64,000 bases of DNA, from positions 103,864,897 through 103,928,896 of the forward strand of contig OX638370.1 in NCBI GenBank assembly GCA_951812925.1, given 5' to 3'. A model generated the notes under the pieces. That model worked only from the letters and a program-made list of their open reading frames with translations, did not search any database and was not told the DNA's origin. Positions 1-11,529 of this stretch are shown here, piece after piece. Position 1 is the stretch's first letter. Each line of letters opens with the position of its first letter. Source of the DNA: Calliopum simillimum (taxonomy: Eukaryota; Arthropoda; Insecta; Diptera; Lauxaniidae). Position numbers and translations under genes: made by a program.

Positions 1-2710
1 TGACAAAATAAACTTTTTATTCAGTAAAAAGATTTCAATGAGAAAATACGCAACAAATATAGTACATAAAAATAAAATAAAAATGTCTGTAACTGAACTT
101 TCAGTCATACTAGAGTTTGTCTTATGGCCGAAACTCGATCATTTTGATTAGACTTTGAAAAGACCAACAGTTAACTTCAAAAAATAAATTCTCATCAGTA
201 ACCATGTCTGTGCATTTCCTCTTTAGGCGCGTGACACCGTCCACTCAAAAACTAAGTGGTGAAATTATTGTTCTTTGGTGTTAACCATACCATACCATAC
301 CATAAATTTTATAAAAATCGAAAAAAAATCCTATGCACAACCTTTCCAAAAAAAAAAAAAAAAAAAAAATCAAGCGAATATGATGAGATTTAGGCATAAA
401 AACAGGGACTGAACCGATTTAGTTTGCTTATTGATATATATGGAACGTTTCCTTATTTTGCCAAATTCTGGTTAAAATCGAAAAAATAACGCCAGACTTG
501 GTGAAATATGTCCAAACTTACACATACGTATAGCGTTAAGAAATATTTAGGAATCATGTCTGCTTAGTTAGAGAACTCTAGCGTTATTTTTTTGACTTAT
601 AGCCAAAACTAGGTAAAATTGGGATTTGCCAATTTTTTGCGTCAACCATCTTGGATTTAAGAATTTTTAAGTTCTGACTTCAGATTCATGATCAGCGACC
701 CCGAAAAGTCCCGAGTGATGAAATTTACGGCAACTTATTGAAAAAAATAGTTTAACGCCCTCTTTCAGAGCGTGTTGCAACGTCACCATATTGAAATTTT
801 TTTTAACTACCACTCGGCTTTCGAAATTTTTCAAAATATCGAAAATTTTGGCACCCAAAACTTAACTTTTCGTCCACACAATTTTTGGCCGCAGACATGC
901 TGCTGGTTTTTGCAACTTTTGTCGATCGCACTTTTCGATTGAATTTCTCGATTCGACGCCATCTTGATGTCATGCCATGAGTTTTTAAGTGGCATTTAAA
1001 ACAACATAAATTCGACGACTTTGTTGTGTGCTTCCAAATGAATTACCTGACGGGAGGTCATACTACTTGTACTCTACGGAATGCTTTTCAAAATTTTTTG
1101 TAACACATTAATATTATAATAATTTAGATACGGCTGACCTCTAGCTATCAAGAATGAGAGTATTGGCTCTTTGTCTCCGGTGCAATATTAACGAAAGTAT
1201 GTATCTTGTATGAATTTAATGCCACAAGTCCCCAATAGTATGATGTTCATATAATTTTTTTTTTGCTTTAATTTTCTAATCTAAATTTCTATTTTCTTCA
1301 AATCATTTGAAAGTTTAAGTTTCTTTTTTTTTTCACTTAATTTTCTTTCCATTAATGTTAATTGGAAAAAACAACTAAAAATCCATTTAAAATACAAGAA
1401 AAACAACAGCAGCAACAACAAAAACATGAACATGAACAATATTTTCACCCTACAAAAAACACAATGTGTTGCTTTTCCCATTCCCAGTCTATGGTGCTTC
1501 TTTCTTTCATACCATGTCAGGTAACGCAATACTCTCGAACAAAATTGGAATGAAATGAATTCATAATGAGAAGCCCCGCGCGCTCTATCTGCGGTACGAG
1601 TACACGTATACGTAAGCGAAGAACTCGTAACAAACGTACAAATACTCAACCAGCCCGAAGTGTTGTTTGTATTCCATTCCAAATGGTATACCCTGTAGAA
1701 AATATTAAATTTTGCCGTATGCTTTTTGCTCACCTGCCTACATATGACTGATTCTGCGTGAGAACTAACCAACTTTAGGTCGGCTATAACCGATCGAGCT
1801 TAAACTTGGCATGATTCTTTACTCGAATCAACTTGGTACGTATTTTTTTGTTTTGGTCGTAATGCATTTTACGATCTGTGGGCCATATGACAAAAATTAT
1901 GGGATTTTCGTGTTTTTGAGCTTAAAACAAAGACTGCTTCAGCAAAATGTTCATAATTGATGGTCGACCTAAAAATTGGTTCACTCTTTCACAGAGTCTA
2001 TCATGTGCAGCTGATGGATAACCTACGTAATATTTGCCAATCTTCATTTATGAAAACGATACTCAAAGATACTCAAGATTTCACTTCACACCATTTCTGC
2101 GATGTGTCTGTCACTTGTATGCAAAGTTTTCACAAGTTTTTTTAAAATATTAGAGACAACCTCAAATTAATAAGTTCAAAATGAACTGATGGTCCTACCT
2201 GACTAAAACTCTGCGATTCTGGAGCCACAGTACGTTCAACCGCTTCATATTTTTAGTCCCAAATATCTTATAGCATGCAAACTCACATATGCAAAACAAA
2301 AGTCAGTCGTTTACATTTCCAAAATTTTTTTAAAAATCCCACACACAAAAAATATTTGCAACTACAGCTAAACGAGCTACTCACCACGAAGTTTCTTGCG
2401 CAGCTGAATTAAACTGTGTCCGTATTTGTATGCTATGAAAGCTGGAAGCATTGAAAGGGGTGCCATATTACCCGGGGGTGCCACATCTCTCGGGTTTACT
2501 CTATAGTATATCCATCAATGTGGGCCAAAATGTGAAAATAACATGATTACGCGGGACAATGCGAAACCAAATTATTTGAAATGGCACTTGGAAGTAACAC
2601 TTAGTGCAAAAATTTTAAGTATTGTGATCAGCCTCAATTTTTTTTTTATTTCAGCAACTGCAATGAATAAGTGGCTGTGTAAATTGTTATTTTGCTTTTC
2701 GTACACGCAA
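1..2710. other. Gene-free AT-rich stretch
   Basis: No supportable gene. The open frames here are short, have poor codon character and resemble no family I know. An ACCAT pentamer microsatellite lies at about 281-304, and a run of about 20 A at about 349-369. The rest is unique-looking AT-rich intergenic DNA. Confidence 0.6.
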
Positions 2711-2889
2711 CACTCTAAATAAAACTGTGTGAAATTTCAGTGTAAGAGATGAAGCACACATTTCAGTGTAAAAAATTTCACTCAGCACTGTGTTAAATGC
2801 GCTCACCAATGCATAAATAATGGGAGAATTTGACACATTGCTGAGTGAAACTTTTTACACTGAAATTTCACACAGTTTTATTTATAGTG
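2711..2889. mobile_element. Near-palindromic MITE, about 180 bp
   Basis: The two ends are long inverted repeats: the left end reads CACTCTAAATAAAACTGTGT and the reverse complement of the right end reads CACTATAAATAAAACTGTGT. The match continues inward through a shared GAAATTTCAGTGTAA block, so most of the element folds into one hairpin. There is no coding capacity. The target duplication is not clear. It is a non-autonomous TIR element of unassigned superfamily. Confidence 0.8.
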
Positions 2890-5800
2890 AATAATTATGT
2901 ATTTTTTTTTGGATGTTGTTGTTTTTAATAAATTTGATTATTTGTTATTTTCTATTTTGGATTGGATTGAATCATGTTGCCAAGTTAAATATAACATGTC
3001 GTATGAGTAACATTTCATATGCTTGAAACGTTGTTCGTTGCAAACGCGGCAAAAATATTTTCTTTGGATGAAACAATGCTTCACTTACCTATAAAAGTAT
3101 TTTCGATTTTCCATGACATCACATATTCCTGCTGGGATATCGTTATGTCAAGTTCATGCAGCAGCGCTCAACATTCTGTGCTGCGGCGTTGGGCGACTGC
3201 CAAGCAACAACAAAAATTTCAGTGTTCGGCTCCGTTCAATTATGGATGGTTGGAAGTGGAAGTGAAGTGTTCGCGAGGTTCGTTAAACATTCGCTGCCAG
3301 AGTAGAAATCAACGCACACGAATACATCGACGACAATCCACAAACACATCCATATGCAGCTTTATGTACGTACATATAAGAGTGGAATGGGTATTTGGTT
3401 CGCTTCAGAGTTACTCGTCGTAAGTGGATGGCAGTGTAGATACATTCAACTGTATCGTTAGTGGTTGTTATTGTTGCTTTCAACTACTGCTGTTGTTGCT
3501 GTTGTTTTTATTTCTATTTCGTTTCCACATTCCGTTGATAATATTATTGTTTTTTCTTCTTTATTTTTGCTTCCTTACGGATATTTTGTATCTTTTGTAG
3601 TTGCTCACATTGTTTGTTGTTTTTTAGTTTAAACTTCAAGCTGAATTTTGTAGTAGTTTTTGCATTACGTTACGTGCCATTCGTATTTCTTAAAAAGTTT
3701 TATTGGCACTTTTTGGATCTATAAACTTTTTTATGTCGTATATTGTCGGGTTAGGTAATCGGACGTCTGAAACCTCGTGACGCTGGAATATGATGAAATT
3801 GGCCCCCACCCCTGAACGAAGCTTTTGTGACATTTATGATAAATGATTGCCAGCCACTGTTGGACGTCATTTCGAGTATTTCGAGGTCTATTTCATCATC
3901 AAAATAACGATTTCTTGAAGAAGTATGTATGTGTAGAATTCTTTTTGGTTTGAAACGCTGAGTACAGCAAAATGTGTTCTTAGACTGATGGAATCTGGTT
4001 TAAGATATTAAAACCATATGAACAACTCGGTATCTTTACTGCTGTGAAAATTTTGGTGGAATTGATTACATTACATCCCATGTTCTCAACCACTTTTCAA
4101 GAATTATTTGCGATAACGCAATGAAAATCCACAAAAATACTAGAAACTTGCAAATAAGTACATATTATTTATGTATGTATATAATGCGCACGAAATTACA
4201 TTTTAATTTCTTTTTTGTATAGCCGTAGTCATGGCTGTTGACCGATTTCGCTTATTTTTAATCCCACGAATTTTCCGACGAAGCTGGTGAACTAAATTTT
4301 ATCGAATTATCTTGTTTACACAGACGGACATGTCTATACTCAGGAAGTGATGCTGATCAAGAATAAATATAATTTATACTTACCAATCTTCTTTCTCTGC
4401 TTTATAAACGGAAGAACAAAGTGAATATATCCAAAGGCTACGGTATTGAAACTTAAAAAGGAACAACACTGTTATACTTTAGCGAATGGGGCAAAAAAAC
4501 GAGTTCACGAAATCAATGCTGAGCTCGATGACTATCGTCTTTGATCGTTTAATATTTTTCCCTGGTGCTGAAAATTTGACTCGTGAAACATTTATAGTCG
4601 GGACAATCTTTTACCCCACTCTACTTTATGTTGCACATATTTTTCGAACTGAACTCAATAGTTGATGATTGGCTCTCATTATTTTACAGTTGCGGATGCA
4701 GGAATGGACAGCTGACAAATTTAATGGGTCGCAAATACACAGCTTATGGGGGTTATAGTGAATAAATATTCACGGGGAGTTTTCTCAGACTGCCGTGCAT
4801 TCTTTATTGCTGTTTAAGAAAATTCCCAAGGAATCTTAATTCACGATAATCCCCTATATACCTGTTTGAAAAGTAATGACCTTAGCAAGGCGAGTTTCGG
4901 TTTTGTAAAGTTTGATTCATTCATTCATAGTAATCATATCAAACCCTAACAGATATCGACCATTAATCCCACATCTATCACTGAACTTTGTAGTTTTGAC
5001 CCTAAACTCATCTATTACTACCGGTTACATGAGTTTTATATCGCACCCCATGGATATTATCCGCAAGTTCCAATATTTTTCCAAATTTTGTTTGTTAAAT
5101 TTTCGGTAAAAGTCATAATCACATTTACATATTTTCCCAATAAGTGCCAAGAAATATCGCACATACTCTTTCCTTCCCATCACAAAAACGCAATGCGAAA
5201 CCTATCTTGCCGCCCCATTGAACTTGTCATCTGGGCTGACGGAACCATTCGCTGCTGATGAGAAAATTGAGACTTGCCTTTGAATCATGGGTTTGGTGTT
5301 TGCAAGACCAAGGCCAAGATTAAGTTTCAAAGACAAAGACAGCTATGATCTTAGTTTTGATCTACCTATCAGTACCCACTGGGTGTAGCGAAATTGCGTT
5401 TTAAGAGACCGCAAAGTTGTAAACGACTAAAGGTACGTTAGCATCCCCTTTCGAACATTAAATTGGCGAATATATACGGAATTTGTGTGTATTTTTCGAT
5501 GATTTTTACCTTTTTCTACGGTTATTCCGATTCTTAGGTTTCCCTCTTCAGCTACCTTTTCCAGTTGGTGCTTGTTCTACCACGTCATCTACTGCATTGT
5601 GGATCCATCTACTGCACTGCGGGCCTGTCCGCACACTTTGCTGTAAAGTATGATGTATCTATTCTCGTTTGCTATGGGCATCTGGTGACACTCATGGTGT
5701 AGTTCGGAGTTTAAGATAGTGTGAGGCCACTAAACCTTTCGTTTGCGCTAAAAGCACTTGTCGAAGAACACTTGCTACTTGTGCATTAGCTGTTCGGTAA

Positions 5801-5911
5801 AAAGCCACCTTTTACATTCATATAACAACACCGATTTCACAATACGGAATTTAGCATTTTAGAATCCAAACTTCTTTGAAAAAATTATATTCGGAAATTC
5901 TGCATACCAGA
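2890..5911. other. Gene-free stretch
   Basis: No gene, RNA gene or clear repeat boundary is seen. At 3480-3510 there are TTG/CTG-type trinucleotide runs. The short open frames have no recognisable protein content. Confidence 0.5.
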
Positions 5912-7035
5912 CTTAATACTAGAGCTGGGCACGGGCAGTATTTTTCTGCGCAAGCCTTTACTCTTCGACTATGGACTTGGGCCCTGAAATCGAGTTTTGT
6001 GCGGACTTCGTGTGGGCCTGGGCCTAACAACAAAAGCCCGTAAATCACGAGAGGGAAAAAATTCTGTTCTTACATAAAAATATGTAAAGTAATGTATAAA
6101 TGTGGGGTAAATTTATACTTTCTACAAAACTTACCTTGCTCCAATCATGATAGTTAATATTGTTCTCAAATTTCAGCCGAATTGGAGCATATTTGAAGGT
6201 CGCTAAATCAGAGCGACGTTTATGCATGATTTATGTAGGATTTGTCTGAAAACGTAAAGCGACTAAATAAAATGATTTTTTAAACCATCTATAGTCAGGC
6301 TTTTTTGTACAAACCACTATGGCGTGATCAGTTTTTCTCTGTAATGTCACAATTTTGAAAAAGCCTTACTTCAAAATGCTAAAAAGGCATTTTTTATCAC
6401 ATTCAGGCCTTAATAGCTCGACTTCAAAACAAAATTGACTGGATCGGAAAACGCCAAAGTGTTCATTATACAAAAATCGTCATGAACCTGGGTTTGTACA
6501 AAAATAGTATGTATTACTATGGATGGTTTAAAAAATCATTTTATTTAGTCGCTTTCCTTTTTCATAGAAATTCTATGTAAATCATGCATAATAGTCGCTC
6601 TGATTGAGCGACCTCTACCTATGGTCCAATTCGGCTGAAATTGGGGAAAGATATTAAATACCATGATTGGAGCAAGGTTAGCTTTGTGGAGAGTATAAAT
6701 TTCAAAATTCTTAAAAAATGGACCACCCTAATGTGGGGCTAAGAATGACAATGTAGTAAGTCAAGTCAAACAAATCGTCTAATTAGATTCGACCAAAAAA
6801 ACTCAAATAATCACTTCATGTATAATGTTTGTTTTCTCCTCATTTGAAAATCATTGATTTAGCTTCATCAATATGTAAGTGAAAATTTTTTTAAATCATA
6901 AAAAAAGTGTGAATATGTGTAATAATATAGTAGTATCGGGCCGGGCCTCTCCAAAAAATATCAGTGCCGGCACGGGCTTTTCTTCAAGTACTTGCCTCAT
7001 GTTCGTGCTGGCCCGTGCCCAGCTCTACTCAACAC
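5912..7035. mobile_element. hAT-like non-autonomous element with TIRs and degraded 8-bp duplication
   Basis: The element proper is about 5920-7027. A perfect 17-bp TIR, TAGAGCTGGGCACGGGC, is at the left end and inverted at the right end. The flanking 8-mers CTTAATAC (5912-5919) and CTCAACAC (7028-7035) agree at 6 of 8 positions, as expected for an aged hAT duplication. The G+C-rich ends contrast with an AT-rich middle that holds a separate long inverted repeat (6108-6702). No transposase is left. Confidence 0.75.
6108..6702. repeat. Long inverted repeat nested inside the hAT-like element
   Basis: The left arm (about 6108-6290) and right arm (about 6522-6702) are diverged reverse complements, each about 180 bp. 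Shared blocks include AAATTTATACT, TTGCTCCAATCATG, CAGCCGAATTGGA, AATCATGCATAA-type sequence and the inner AAAATGATTTTTTAAACCATC. A second inner pair, TTTTTGTACAAACC (about 6302-6315) and GGTTTGTACAAAAA (about 6491-6504), continues the palindrome. This fits a foldback or MITE insertion younger than its host element. No ORF is seen. Confidence 0.7.
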
Positions 7036-8195
7036 CCAAGACGAAGAATGTTATGGGATTGGTTTTCTCATCGCTACTTATGCGTATTTCTTCAGCGGGA
7101 ACACGGTTAATTCCGGGATTTTTAAAGGGTTGACATACATAGGTATTGAAATAGTAATAACAGCGCCCTAAGCAAAAACTATTTACATCTATTCATGAGG
7201 AATAGAAAAAAGCCCACACTTTGAAAAACACAAACTGCTTAAAAGGTCCTATCACACTCGTCTGCACCTCCACGGTACGGACTTATAAACACACGAATAA
7301 CAATTTACTTAAATATCAATCGTAGGCGTTCTAATCGTCATTTAAATTTGTGAATCTCTTAATTGACAGTTGGCGCTATTTAATGACATAAAAAAAAAAT
7401 GTTCTGGGGTAGAATCTTTGGCGCATGATTAATTGTCTTTTTTGCATTAATCCCACAAGTAATGTCTTAGGTGCTAAGTAAGGGAATGGCATGCATACAT
7501 TTTCATAAAGTAAAAAATTTCAAACAACCGATAATAACCGACTCTTCACTACGTCTACAACGAAAAGACTGAGCGTTGCTGTTTAAGCGCTGCGTACCAA
7601 AGCGAATATCAGGGTGACTTTACAAAGTCCGCTGCCTTCTTGCTTACATACACAACGAAAGTACAACATCGAACCGAACAACTGAATAGTCTTTCACTAC
7701 CTGTCTCTGTTTAGCACATAGCATTGCTGTCTACTTATGCTACTAGAATGCAGCTTTATCTTCACACCCCTAACCGAACCGAATAAACGAACAACGTCTC
7801 TTGAATACTCTGAAACAAAATGGACTGCTTCGGCAAATTTCGTTAAGATACGAAGTAATAAGCGACACACACACTCGGCCAATCATGCCACAATACGGCA
7901 AAATGAGTAGGCGCGGTCAGCATTGCAATGGCGAAACACAATCATACTTGTTCTCGCTCACGCAAAAGTGGCAAACCGAGTGCAACAATACAGAGTAACG
8001 AAATATGAGTTCGTTGTTAGCTGGGGCTCTCAGCAAACGTGTCTCGCTCTGTCCTGCTGACGAGAGTCGAGAGGGCCGAACGAAGTGCCCGAGTTGATTT
8101 ACCACTTTGACGAAGTTCACGTTGTACGAAGAAAACGAATATGATGGGGGTTTTTGGGTGATTTTGAGCAGCGCAGAGACTCAATCAAAGTCGAA
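7036..8195. other. Gene-free stretch upstream of the putative promoter
   Basis: No coding exon is supportable. From about 7900 the base composition becomes more GC-rich with CGA/GAG-type words, leading into the promoter-like region. The short open frames on both strands overlap each other and look like composition effects. Confidence 0.4.
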
Positions 8196-8229
8196 TCAGT
8201 CGAGTGATAGAATTCGTGCAGCGTGGATG
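8196..8229 (+). promoter_or_regulatory. Candidate TATA-less core promoter (Inr + DPE), possibly of Su(z)2
   Basis: TCAGTC at 8196-8201 matches the fly initiator TCAGTY, with the A at 8198 as +1. At exactly +28 to +32 (8225-8229) is GGATG, a full match to the DPE consensus RGWYV, and +24 (8221) is G, a base favoured in Inr-DPE promoters. No TATA box is seen at -30. The sequence after it looks like a fly 5' leader (A-rich, CA and AAC words, no long ORF). It lies 21.9 kb upstream of the Su(z)2 start codon on the same strand; the assignment to that gene is inference. Confidence 0.5.
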
Positions 8230-10079
8230 TTTGGAATACAACAACGCGCGTCCGTCACATGGCAAATTGAAATAAATAAATAGAGAGTCAAACGCTTAAA
8301 GTCAAATAACAAAATTTTTAATGCGAATTATAAACAAAAACAAAGTAAAAAAAGAAGAAGAGGAAAAAATCAAGTGTTTAGAGATCGACCGACTTAACAC
8401 GAAAAAAAAATCGGTTTTGCGTAACGACGTAAAAAAATCATAGCGGCGAAAACCGGTGAAAATTTTTTATTGTTGTTGTTTTGTGAAAATCTAAAGAAAA
8501 TTCCAATATCATATGGAACGCTTAGTGTACAGAGGATTCTTAATGGTCGTGTAAAAGTAGTAAAAAAGGGGAATTTTTCTAAAATTTTTAGAAAAAAGAG
8601 AAAAAATTTAAATTCTGCGTTGAAAGTTTCGGTAAAATTTTTTAAATTAAAAATTTTTGTGTTGTTGTCGTGTGTTTTTCTAATTTGAAAAATTTCACTT
8701 TGCATATGAAGTGAGAGCGAACACGAACGAAGTACACTAAAATGAGAGCTAGAGCGAGAGAGCTTTGTAAACACACACACACACATACTCGTGCCTAAGT
8801 AAGTGAAACTGTGTAGTGTTTTGGTCGGTCGGTCGTCCGTCAGTCACATTGAAGGAATCTCCACTTCGAATTTACGACAAAACACGACGAAAACGGGAGC
8901 GTCGCGACGTAAGACGGCGAAATTCGCTGCTTAATTTGTGTATCTGTGGATTGCGCGCTACTGTCGTGGCGAATAGATACAAAACGTACAGATACACAGT
9001 TGGTTGTATCTCTGATGCAAACATAGAAACTGAAAAACGAGCGCGCGCCCGTTCGTTCGCTGCTCGGTGGAGCGCTACTCGGCGCCAACTATGCGATTCA
9101 GTTTGGCTGCCGTTGCCGTCGCTGTAAAATCTCTGTCTCTTTATTTTTGTATCTGAAGCTGCGCAATCGCCAGCGTCGTGCTCACTGTCACCCAAAACAG
9201 CTGACACTCTTATCGCCACTCGCCCCCCCATTCCACTCTACCACAACGAAAGTTTTATCTCACGCGAGCAACTTGGACCTCGAGTTTTCAGTTGTTGTCG
9301 GTGCGGCGCGTAACGCGGTAGAAGCGACGACGAAACCCCAATTCGAATTGAACTTTTTGGAGTTGCCAAGACGTGTGTTTGCGTGCGCCGCAGTGCAATT
9401 GTGTGTGTGCGACGAGTATAAAGTGCGTGTAAATGGCAAAAACAACAAAAAAACAAAATAAAGCAACAAACAACGTACTGTGAAAAAAAAAAAAAACAAC
9501 AACAAACAGATACATAACGCACGCAAAGTGCGCCAAGTATCTGCGTGTATTCATAAAATACGCTGCTCAGCAGCAGCCTACTAAAGTTTCATACGCCGTG
9601 CGGTTGGTGCGGTGTGGAACGGCTTAGCGCGGTTTTTCTTTTTTCGTCTTTTTGGAGATTGACGACCGTGCATTCGTTCGTTGCTGGTGGCCGTGGGCGC
9701 CCTTTTTTTGTACCCGGTACGCGCTGTGTTCCGGTCAAGTCGGTCGGACACCCTTTGAACATCTCGTTGAGAACGAAACGTAACGAGTGAGCGAACATTT
9801 TGTGGATTACGTTTTGCTCACTCGTTCGTTCATTCGTTTGTACGTCTATCTCTAGCTGTATCTGAGTATCTGTAGAAGCTTATTTGCACGAGATACGAAT
9901 ACGAGAACGTTCACTGACTGTCGTATAACAAAGCAACTTTGTGAAAAAGCAGAAAAGCAAAAATTCGTTTACAGTTCATGGATGGATGCTCTAATGGGCT
10001 AACGAGTTGTTGTTGCTGTCGTCGTTTTGTATGAGTATCTACAAGTAAGCATATATTGAGAGAGAGTATTTTTGGTAGT
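8198..10079 (+). other. Candidate 5' untranslated leader / first-exon region
   Basis: This stretch has higher GC than its surroundings, many CGA, GTGTG and AACAAC words typical of long fly leaders, a CA dinucleotide run at about 8771-8785, and GAGAG-type words at about 8742-8763. Possible splice donors are at 8799 (GTAAGT) and about 10044 (GTAAGC); neither can be proven. Several overlapping open frames on both strands (8816-9526) are compositional and match no family. Su(z)2 needs an upstream untranslated exon because a clear acceptor precedes its ATG, and this is the best place for it. Confidence 0.3.
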
Positions 10080-10176
10080 AACCCAAGAGGAAAAATTTCT
10101 TGCGCTTCTGATCCAAGCACTTCAAAAGTGCTTGTCCCCATAGAAATTTAGAAGCACTATCCCAATGATTTTTTAT

Positions 10177-10226
10177 AAGGCTGCAGTAAGAACAACGTGA
10201 GTTCGAATCCAACCCGGGAGATTTTT
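10177..10226 (+). repeat. tRNA-like 3' module, unit 1 of copy A
   Basis: The block AAGGCTGCAGTAAGAACAAC is followed by a B-box-like GAGTTCGAATCC and then CCCGGGAG running into long T tracts. The same module recurs at about 10383-10428 with GAGTTCGAACCC, 206 bp later. Only the 3' half of a tRNA is recognisable (variable arm and T arm); no A box is evident, so it is not a functional tRNA. Confidence 0.55.
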
Positions 10227-10642
10227 TTTTTACTTTTTTTTTTTACTTTTTTTGCTTTATTTTTTTTTTTTAATTAAATATTTTTTATTCAACATCTTTT
10301 ATTTCACTTTTCTATTTTCCTTTCTCTTATTAATTTACTTTTGTTTAACCGAATTGAAATTGATTACACAATGATTCCATATAAGGCTGCAGTAAGAACA
10401 ACGTGAGTTCGAACCCAGCCCGGGTGAATTTTTTTATCCGTTTTTTTATTTGTTTTTGCTTTATTTTTTTTTTTATTAAAATATTTTTTATTCAACCTTT
10501 TTTATTTCACTTTTCTATTTTAATTTCTCATTTTTATTTACTTTTGCTTACTTGAATTGAAACTGATTGCACAATGATTCTATGTAATGCTGCAGGACAA
10601 CATTTGCTTAATATACAAATTTAATACCTCTTCATATCATCG

Positions 10643-10733
10643 GGCGTTGGTGGAGCGATCTAAAGGGTTGGTAAATGTAAGAAAAATATATCTAGCACTC
10701 GGAGGGTCGTGGATTCAAATCCTGGCGCGGCCC
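10643..10733 (+). repeat. Type II (Leu/Ser-like) tRNA-derived block in copy A
   Basis: The 5' part GTTGGTGGAGCGATCTAAAG resembles the D-arm/A-box of a tRNA-Leu or tRNA-Ser. A long middle like a variable arm follows, then the B-box-like GGATTCAAATCC and a 3' part GGCGCGGCCC. A long T tract follows at once, like a Pol III terminator. A full cloverleaf with paired acceptor and T stem does not form cleanly, so I call it tRNA-derived and not a working tRNA. Copies: 41171-41261 and 52185-52275, minus strand. Confidence 0.6.
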
Positions 10734-10974
10734 GTTTTTTTTTTTCTTTTTTTTTCTTTTTTTTTAATTTTATTGAAAAAACGCTTACCGCAGCATTACA
10801 AATAAGCGCTTTAAAAACTCTTTTTTGGTAAGGCTGTGGTAAGCTTTTGCTCGCTTACATCCTATGACATGCAATGTTAAAAAGAAAGTATTGTTCTTAC
10901 GGAGCGGAAGCGCTTATTGGTGAAAAGGATGCACTTCAGAAGGGTTTTTGAAGCACTTCTTTTCCCCTTGGGAA

Positions 10975-11529
10975 CTACTACCTTCTATGGAGTATAAGAT
11001 TTTCTTAAGTTTTGCTTTCTAGCTGCTTATTTCTTCCATTTTCTTTCCTTTTTTATACAATTTTTTGGCACTTTGGTATGTTTTCGGCTGTGACCGCACC
11101 CAGCAGGAAATGTCTATTAGATTTACATTTGAATTAGAAAACAAACAGTAGTATTCATAGGCAGCATGGAAAATGGAGCGAGAAGTGCAAACTGTCCTTG
11201 CAAATAGCTTCCATCGAAGTCGAGAAAAAGCTTTGCTGATAAATTGTATTAGGGAGCAATACTTGCACTTTTTGAGCCTCTTAGAATAGGCTAGACCAGT
11301 TTTCAATATTCATTATAATCCAAGTTACTTATGCACTTAGTAGACGAAAGGAATACTTGTGTTTCTAATTTTTAGGCCTCGTGTTTGAGTCATAACAATA
11401 AGGACAACAACCTAACACCCAAAGTACAAACCTTTTGTTGTCGTTGTGGTTGCGATTCCTGGCATTTCAAAGGGAGGGTTTCGCCGGGATGTAGGCCCAA
11501 TCGCAATAGGGGCGCCAAAACAATTTCGG
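10975..11529. other. Gene-free stretch
   Basis: No gene is visible between the 890-bp element and the LINE fragment. The region near 11420-11530 may already belong to the LINE, but its frame cannot be aligned with confidence. Confidence 0.4.

Larger units (their letters stand above)
10080..10974 (+). mobile_element. 890-bp CCCAAG TIR element, copy A
   Basis: The element is 10082-10972 and is flanked by AA on both sides. The left end reads CCCAAGAGGAAAAATTTC; the reverse complement of the right end reads CCCAAGGGGAAAAGAAG. Inside are the hairpin AAGCACTTCAAAAGTGCTT near the left end, units about 206 bp apart beginning near 10177, 10383 and 10588, a type II tRNA-like block (10643-10733), and an inverted pair CTTACCGCAGC/GCTGTGGTAAG near the right end. 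There is no transposase. Two further copies lie in reverse orientation at 40931 and 51943. Superfamily unknown. Confidence 0.85.

Noticed and set aside
1..40. Minus-strand poly(A) signal of a gene outside the window
   Set aside because: A single AATAAA on the minus strand near position 20 in AT-rich DNA, with no exon to attach it to.
1281..1772. Open frame of 163 codons on the minus strand
   Set aside because: Begins and ends in low-complexity sequence (poly-Leu/Phe from CAG/AAC runs, Lys-rich end), overlaps opposite-strand frames, and resembles no protein family.
8816..9526. Several overlapping 80-119 codon frames on both strands
   Set aside because: They arise from GC-richer leader-like sequence; multiple frames on both strands are open at once, and no domain or splice context supports any.
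10643..10733. Functional tRNA gene
   Set aside because: A and B boxes are recognisable but the T stem and acceptor stem do not pair properly and no anticodon loop is clear; it is a repeated part of a transposon.
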